DNA from: Chromera velia
Lineage: Eukaryota; Sar; Chromeraceae
Assembly: GCA_018398765.1 (NCBI GenBank)
Contig: JAHBMJ010005745.1
Location: forward strand, 110,094 to 136,331
Direction: 5' to 3'
DNA length: 26,238 nt
Shown piece by piece: positions 1-7,100 of this stretch. The position numbers and the translations under genes were made by a program. The notes under the pieces were generated by a model, which worked only from the letters and a program-made list of their open reading frames with translations, ran no database searches and was not told the DNA's origin. Position 1 is the stretch's first letter. Every line of letters begins with the position of its first letter.

Positions 1-940
1 GGGGGGGGGGGACTGGAAGAGGGAAGGGAAAATGGGGTGCCTGAGACTTGACCTCTCTCTCTGCTTGCCGTCGATTGAGGACAAGGTAATGAGAGGGGGG
101 AAGGGGGGTGACTCATTGTCTGAATTGTTTCCCTTTTCGTTTCGCTGACGAGAAAGGAAGTTACGTACGTCGTTTCTCTTCATGTGTAGAACGAGTGAGG
201 TGGAGGCAGACCATGCAATTTTTGGGTGCCTTGAAAAAGAAGAGATGGTTCTCTCTGCCCTTTGGGGGAGGTCTGCATGGTTCAGTAGGGGTTGTGGAGA
301 AAAGAGGAGAGAGTGCACGGAGGATCGGCCGATTTTCTTCCTTCTTCTCTGACATCTAGCCTCCTCAAAATTTTATGAATATACTTGTTCGCTGGTTCGT
401 ACATTCGTTAGACCTTTCATTCAGCCAGTCTGGTCTTCCACATCAATTTCGTTAGACCCGATCGTTCATCTCTTTGTTTTCCTTAGACTGCAGTCCTGGA
501 CTTCCCCCCTCCTCCGGCCCTTACTGACAACACCCCCTACATCAGCATCATTGACTCTGCTTCTCCTTGTCCTCCTCCTCCTCCTCCTTCTTCTTCTTCT
601 TCTTCTTCATCACGGCACGCCATAATGAGCAAATGCATCCTTGACAGCCTTTCCTTTCTTCTTCCTTCCCCAGCCCAAAACGGATCTTAATGCATGTATT
701 CTCAATTATGCACACAAGTCGCAAGACTTCCTCCGGCTGGACATAGGGCCGTATGCTTGTGTAAATGTCTGTCTGCTGTAGCTTCCACACCTGAACTGTC
801 TGTGCTTCGTGCACATTCATGATTAAGCATTTATACTCATTGATACGGTTAATATTATAGATGTCATTGTATTAGATGATAATGCTGCAGGAATCTTTGT
901 TCATACAACATGATGTCGCCTGAGTCGCCTCTATAATCGC
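1..940. other. gene-poor left flank
   Basis: No convincing gene is seen. The window opens in a poly-G run. A CTC/CTT triplet-rich tract lies at about 566-612 and gives an artefactual Lys/Glu tail to a 90-codon minus-strand open frame (820-548). The first 60 residues of that frame are not low-complexity and could be a stray exon, but I recognise no domain and no splice partner. Confidence 0.5.
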
Positions 941-1150
941 GTCGCTTGCTAGGTCGCTTAATTGTGCGACCCTGGCTAGGACCTTGCTAGGGACCCCGGG
1001 ATACCTAGCTACTGTACTCACACCAATCCTGTAGGGTTACCCTGCAAAGACCTAGGAATTTAAAGACAGGGATTTAGCAAATTTGGGAGGCTAATTTCTT
1101 GTGAACTGTGATGAGTTAGAACTTGATATTAACGGTGCTTATAAAGCTAA
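941..1150 (+). repeat. ~210-bp dispersed repeat, copy 1
   Basis: The segment starting GTCGCTTGCTAGGTCGCTTA and ending GGTGCTTATAAAGCTAAT recurs almost unchanged at 2344-2575 in the same orientation. The main difference is a ~24-bp indel near the middle. The two copies bracket the LINE-like open frame, so they could be terminal repeats, an unusually long duplicated target, or two independent copies of a genomic repeat. This copy ends directly in an (ATTG)n tract. Confidence 0.85.
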
Positions 1151-1170
1151 TGATTGATTGATTGATTGAT
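1148..1170 (-). repeat. (TGAT)n tract, likely retroelement 3' tail
   Basis: Five TGAT units lie just beyond the 3' end of the minus-strand LINE-like frame. Read on the minus strand this is an (ATCA)n tail, a common 3' terminus of non-LTR retrotransposons. The function is inferred from position. Confidence 0.5.
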
Positions 1171-1320
1171 ATGTTCCGCCCTAGGGCCTTCCTGCTATGT
1201 CTATCTGTCGCCAGAGCTAGCAGGGCGGGGCGTTCCCCAGCCTAAGCTGAGGTATCAGACCCCGCCCTCGGGGCCCGCAAGAGTCTGTTGCCCTGGCCGT
1301 TGCTGCATGATGTTCGTTGT

Positions 1321-2298
1321 TCAAGCCATGGCTCTGGATCCGCGTTGGCTTTCCGGCCTGAAAATCGATCTGAAACGGCATGTGATTTGGGCTTTCTCGC
1401 TCTTTTTGTTTGCTTTATCAATCTTCTTCTGCGGCTCCCTCCTTCCCCACCCTAACGCTCCTTCGGTCGTCTCTAAGTTATCAATTGTCTCCTCATATTC
1501 TTTTGTTAGTCTCTTGATCGCCCGCTGCCTTCCGGTGATTCCTGCATGTCTGGCCGCCAGAGCGTCTCCCTCTATGTGTCCGTACCGTCCTGGACACTCC
1601 TCAAACACCCTCCGTCTGAATAACGCCCATCCCAAAAACTCATCCACTCCGGCATGACATTTATTCATCAGAAAACAGAAAAGCATCGAGTTGTCCCTTT
1701 TTCCCTCTTCTCTGTTGAGCCCTTCTCTTTCTGTGGCTGCCTTTCTGGCTCTTTCTTCCATCTTGCTGTCCCATTTCTCTTCTATCTTTCTGAACATCTC
1801 TGCTCTCTCTCTGTCAAAAACAGGACATTCTGTCATCAGATGGATTTCATCTTCCACCACCTCGATTCCTAACCACCCTCGACAGAACTGGCACATCCTT
1901 TTCTGTAACGGCACCTTCTCTCCCCCCCTTACCAGAATTTTTCCCTGAGTTGCAGCCATAGCCCTGTCTCCCACCCTGCATGCTGCTCTCCTCCTGTGTT
2001 CTGATCGCGGCGCCACTCTTGTATAGCAAAAAGGGGCTCTCCCTATTCTTTCTCTGTTTATTTTCATTGTTGAGCCAACCTTTCTACCTGCTCTGTCTTC
2101 AAACAAAGAAAGGTGGAGACGGTTTCCGTTTGAGAGCTTTCTGTGCACATCAGCCATCATCACTCCTGTCAGTTCTGCCTTCTCCTGACTGCTCTTCTCT
2201 CTTATGTTTCTTTCTATTCTATGTGCAAACGCCTCTCTCTTCTTCTCGTTTAGCTCATTTTTTATTCTCTTCAGCAGCCATCTCTCTATCCCGTCCAC
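1321..2298 (-). pseudogene. C-terminal fragment of a LINE-type retrotransposon polyprotein
   Basis: The open frame of 325 codons is rich in Arg, Lys and Glu. Near its middle is a Cys/His motif (MCQFCRG..., then EDEIHLMTECPVFDRER) of the form CxxC-(x)n-EDExHxxxxCPxFxxxR. A zinc-knuckle of this type follows the reverse transcriptase domain in many L1-like elements. No reverse transcriptase YxDD motif, endonuclease or RNase H signature is present, so this is probably a 5'-truncated copy. An (ATCA)n tract lies beyond its 3' end and ~210-bp direct repeats lie on both sides. The strand and family type are inferred from this motif alone. The overlapping plus-strand frames are hydrophobic shadows. 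Confidence 0.6.
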
Positions 2299-2343
2299 TT
2301 TCTCGTTGACTACCTGTGTTCCTCTCTACCCTATAGTACGTGG

Positions 2344-2575
2344 TCGCTTGCTAGGTCGCTTAATTGTGCGACCCTGGCTAGGACCTTGCTAGGGACCCCG
2401 GGATACCTAGCTACTGTACTTATACCAATCCTGTAGGGTTACCCTGCAAAGACCTAGGAATTTAGCAAGGAATCTAAAGGAATTTAAAGACAGGAATTTA
2501 GCAAATTTCGGAGGCTAATTTCTTGTGAACTGTGATGAGTTAGAACTTGATATTAACGGTGCTTATAAAGCTAAT
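2344..2575 (+). repeat. ~210-bp dispersed repeat, copy 2
   Basis: This is the direct repeat of 941-1150. It keeps the CTAGGGACCCCGGGATACCT core and has an extra AGCAAGGAATCTAAAGGAAT-type stretch. Its right end forms one arm of a long inverted repeat. Confidence 0.85.
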
Positions 2576-2720
2576 ATAGGTCTATAAGCACCGTTCATAT
2601 CAAGTTCTAATTTATTATAGTTCATAAGGAATTGACCTCTATGCAAAGTTTAAATTGGGAATTTAGAGCTCTAGTCTAAATTCCTTTAAATTCCTCTAAA
2701 ATCCTGTCTAGGCCGGATCG
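2517..2720. repeat. fold-back (inverted) repeat
   Basis: The arms 2540-2567 and 2583-2610 are inverted copies with one mismatch in 28 and a 15-nt loop. Weaker inverted similarity continues outward on both sides, including AATTTCTTGTGAAC against GTTCATAAGGAATT and the AAATTCCTTTAAATTCCT stretch near 2690. A further inverted fragment of the same repeat (AAATTTCTAGATCTTTGCAGGG) lies at about 2979-3007. This indicates a fold-back element made from the dispersed repeat. Confidence 0.75.
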
Positions 2721-4196
2721 ATAGGATAGGATAGGAAAGAATCACTTTCGACTTTGAAACTTCTTTTTCCACATAGAATTACAAGATTCTAGACAGGATT
2801 ATAGGATTACATTGTATTTGGGGCCGGAGCCCTAGACCTGCGTGCCAGTTATCTGATGTCCACACAAAATGTGAACCTAACTTTTGACCTAGCTTTAATT
2901 TGACGAAAAAAAAAAAAAGTTGAGGACGCCTAATTTTTTTTCTTTTTTTTTTTTATATGCGGCGCCTAGTTAAATTCCTGTTTAAATTTCTAGATCTTTG
3001 CAGGGTACACAATCATTTTTTTCAAAATGTTTTGTTACACATTTTAATAGAATTTTAATGAATGAATTAATATACATTTTAATGCGTAATTAGTATCCAT
3101 TAATTCAAACTATGACTTTTAGGAATACATTAAATACACTGTCACTTTAGTGTGCATTAATTCAAACCATCACTTTTAGAAATGTATTATTAGTATTTAT
3201 TACACACTTTAATGTGTATTAATTCCAGGTTTCATGATACTTTCATCTTTGTCTTCTTCTTTTTCTTCAGGACGGTTCAAAGGTACTGCTTTTGGAGTAA
3301 TCGTGTTGTCAGTAACGCAGCAGGAAGAATTTTTAAGTACTGGAAGCAGAGGTAAAAAGAGCAGAGGCGGGAGCAGGGGGGGTGGGAGAGAGTCCGAGAA
3401 ACAGTTGACAGAATTATTGCACACTAATTGTTACAAACTTTTATGTCTAACAAAGGGGGGGTCAGGGGTAATTGTTACACATTTAATTTTGTGTAACACT
3501 ATAGGATTGGTGTAACTGTATAGCAGTTACTGTACTAGATTACTACTAGTAGTACAAGTGATAAGTGATTTAGTAATGCCCTAGAGCACTGTCGCCATTT
3601 TAATTTCTTTTAGAGGTCGCCCCCACAAACGGCAGGGCTACCTAGCTGATAAACACTTACAAAGTTATAAAGTTCATTTCATAGTGAATTTAAAACTAAA
3701 TTTATTAGTGAATTTATACTTAAAATTCACTTGTATAAGTTGTAAATTCACTTAAATTCACCTAAATTCATCTAAATTCACTGCTTAAATTCACGTAAAT
3801 TCATCTAAATTCACTTAAATTCATTTCTAAATTCACTCATTTTTAATTGTAGGGTAGTTCTATAGTTCTAGTTAATCGATTGCTAAATCGATTGATTTTA
3901 ACTCACTGGGTAGTATGAAAGTGAACAGCACGTGCATTTGATCCAGCATTTGATAGTAGAAGACTACTTGAACTTCTAGTCTAGAAGTATAAATTATTAA
4001 ACTGAATTTTCAGAACAGTTTTAAGGGGAGTGGCCTCAAATCCTATTGGCGGTAATCCTGGGGAAAGATCCGAGTCAGCATGAGGCCTCGTCTGACTCGG
4101 AGGCTTGTTTCTAGGCTTGTTTGATCAAAAGAAAGTAAGAGAACTTGAAATCGGTGCATGAGATTAGCGTAAATCGACCAGGGCCGTCATATAAAA
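2721..4196. other. AT-rich intergenic region with short repeats
   Basis: No supported gene is present. The region holds A and T runs (2904-2960), two diverged copies of an ATTAATTCAAAC..CACTTTTAG unit (about 3100-3190), and a cluster of TAAATTCAC-type units at about 3725-3837. A 9-bp stem (CCGAGTCAG/CTGACTCGG, 4070-4100) sits ~100 nt beyond the kinase stop codon and may belong to its 3' region. Confidence 0.6.
3725..3837. repeat. short degenerate tandem repeat (TAAATTCAC/TAAATTCAT)
   Basis: About nine degenerate units of roughly 10-12 bp built on TAAATTCA follow one another. They resemble the TTCAAATAAA-type spacers found in introns of the neighbouring kinase gene, but are not identical to them. 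Confidence 0.7.
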
Positions 4197-7100
4197 TCAG
4201 GGACGCGGAAGACTAGGCGGAAGAAGGGCAGGGTTCTCTAGTGTGTGTTTCAGAATCTGTGGGGTGACCGGCTTGAACAGAACGGTCACCGCCCCCGCAT
4301 CTGTGAAGGCCTCCGATTCCTCTGTCTGGCCCGTCAACCCGATAAACACGGGCTGCCTCGAACCATTCTGCATCATGTCTGCATGATCCTCATTCAGGAA
4401 AGCACGAATGGCGCTGATGGCCGCTGGGCCCTCCATATTGGGCATATTTCTGTCCATGATCACCAGACGGAACCTCTGGCCTCTATCCCTGAATCGTTCG
4501 ACCGCTTTCGCCCCGTCGTCGCAGACCTCCACGGAGAGACCCAAACGTTTGAGGGCCAGAGAGACTGCCATCTGGATGAGGGAGTTTTCGTCGACAAGGA
4601 GGACGTCGGCAGTCCACTGCTTTTCTGCTTTGCTCATGCAACTCTCATCCTTCTTTTGGCCTGTATCTCTCACTTTTTTCTTTTCACTTTGATCCCCCCT
4701 CAGCTGACCGATTTCCTGGAGAAAGTCGGTCTCTGTCATTGCGGAAAGAGGGGAACTGTTCTGACGGCGCAACCCTGGTGATGACGTTGTTTTGGGAGAC
4801 AGCTCGGCAGCTGTCAAGGTCTTGCGACGTCTTGTTGCAGGGGAGTCAGGAACAGGAACAGAGAGTTTGTCGGCTTGAAGAAGTTTACTTTCATGTTTAT
4901 TACTGGTCAATAGGACGCGAGACACACCTTCATGGGTAAGTGAATGGGATGGGCTCCCTGGTGTTCTCTTCTTTGAGTCTTCACCTTCTCTTTCTCCGTT
5001 TCCTTGGTCTTCTTTCGCCTTGCCATCGCTTTTACTGCTCTCATCACCCGTTCTCTCTCTAATCATAAAATCCTTCCGGCTCTCATTCTGCGCACCCGAA
5101 GCCGTTGAGCTTTTAGTTCTCAGACTCGTCGGGGACCCTCTTTCTCTTTCTGTCTGCACTAATGAGTTTTTACTTGTCGGGGATCCTGTTTCTCTTTCTG
5201 TCTGCACTACTGAGATCAGCCCGTCGTTGTCGTCAGCAGCCAGGGGCCCGTCAAACTCAAAGAAAAACTCCGAACCCTTCCCTAAGCCCTCAATGATCGC
5301 GCCGATCTTCCCTCCGCAGTGCGCCTCCACAAACACTCTGCTGATGCGCAGACCTAGACCTGTGCCGCCCCCGCTTTGCTGTTCTCCTGCCCGGATTTGA
5401 CAATAGGGCTTGAACAGCTTTGAGAGCTCAGATGGGTCTATGCCGACACCCTCGTCAATCACTGACAGACGAATCTTCACCCACGCAGAGTGCCAAAGAA
5501 ACTCCTCTGCTCTCTTCTGCTCTCTCAGCCTCTTCTCCTCCTTCACACCCGCAGAACCTTCCTTGACCTCCTCCTTCTCCTTCTGCCTCTTTGGAACCGA
5601 AAGAAAGGAAGGAGACGGAGGGGAAGGAAAGCAGCAGTCCGGAAGCTGTGCGGCATGCGGAGAGCTTCCTCTTGAGTATGCCGGCTTCTCCTTTCTTCTC
5701 TTAACTTCCAGATGGAAGGTTGCCTTCGCCTTCTCCTTCCCTTTGGAGGAAGATGTGGAGAACTTACGAGCGTTCGACAGAAAATTCGAGACGACCTGCA
5801 GAGAGAGAGAGGGGCAGATGGGGAGACACCATCAAGATCGCATCCACAAAAAAACTCAAAACATCTCAAAGGGAGACACCGTCAAGTCAGGAGCGCATCC
5901 AAACAGGAGAAAACACAACGATACATTGGCCTGAGCATGCAACGATACAATCTAAAGCAGACGGGCTGAGAAATATGAAAGTACGTAGACCGAGAAGCAC
6001 AAACACGTATAAGACAGAAACACGCATACGAGACAAACAGATCATTCAACACAGATCGAATCGCCTGCGTGAATGTCTCCCCACTTTTTTGAGATGAGGC
6101 TGACAGCTAGTGCCTTGCTTTCTGATGCAAGGTACTTCCACGGAAAGAGTCGTTCCGTCACTTCATTCTCCTTCTTTCTTTCTTTCTTTCTTTCCTTCCT
6201 TCCTTCCTTCCTTCCTTCCCTTCTCTCCTTCCTTCCTTCCTTCCTTCCTTCCTTGTTTCCTTCCTTCCTTCCTTTCTCTCCTTCCTTCCTTCCTTCCTTC
6301 CTTCCTTCCCTCCTTCCTTCTCTCCTTCCTTCCTTCCTTCCTTCCTTCCTTCCTTCCCTTCTCTCCTTCCTTCTCTCCTTCCTTCCTTTCTTCCTTCCTT
6401 CCTTCCTTCCCTTCTTTCCTTCCTTCCTTCCTTCCTTTCTTCCTTCCTTCCTTCCTTCCTCCCTTCCTTCCTTCCTTCCTTCCTTCCTTCCCTTCTCTCC
6501 TTCCTTCCTTCCTTCCTTCCTTCCTTGTTTCCTTCCTTCTTTTCTTCTTTCATTCCCTCCGTCCGTCCGTATGTCCGTCTTTTGAGACCTCTCTCTATGT
6601 CCCCTCTTCATTCTCCTTCGCTCACTCGATCCCCCTGCGCCCAATCTTCTTTTTCAGATGCACCCTTTTGTACGTCCAGCTTTCTGACCTGTCTGAGTCT
6701 TGTGAAGTATGCATAGGTCAGCAGTCTAGACCCTTTCGGGAGAGGGAGGGAAGGGTCCACCAGCACCTCCGTCTCCAGACTCAGACCCGCACTTGTCAGA
6801 ACAGGACGCGCGTCTCTCGCCACGTCCCTGAAAAACTCCGCGACGCACCCTGCAGGCAGCCAGGCTTTGGAGAGGGAATTAAAGAGAGAGGACAGCCACC
6901 CTGCAGGCAGCCAGGCTTTGGAGAGGGAATTAAAGAGAGAGGACAGCCACCCTGCAGGCAGCCAGGCTTTGGAGATGGAACTAAAGAGAGAGGACAGCCA
7001 CCCTGCAGGCAGCCAGGCTTTGGAGAGGGAATTAAAGACAGAGGACAGCCACCCTGCAGGCAGTCAGGCTTTGGAGAGGGAATTAAAGAGAGAGGACAGC

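Noticed and set aside
548-820. 90-codon minus-strand frame
   Set aside because: Half is a triplet-repeat artefact. The rest has no recognised domain and no supported partner exon, so it is only noted in the flank entry.
4245-5934. Plus-strand open frames opposite the kinase exon
   Set aside because: They are antisense shadows of a G+C-biased exon; the minus strand carries complete ATPase and receiver motifs.
6042-6716. Long open frames of Phe/Leu/Pro/Ser or Lys/Glu/Gly/Arg repeats, including the first half of a 674-codon frame
   Set aside because: They are translations of a pure pyrimidine simple repeat and of the 51-bp minisatellite. Kinase exons on both sides join in phase across this region.
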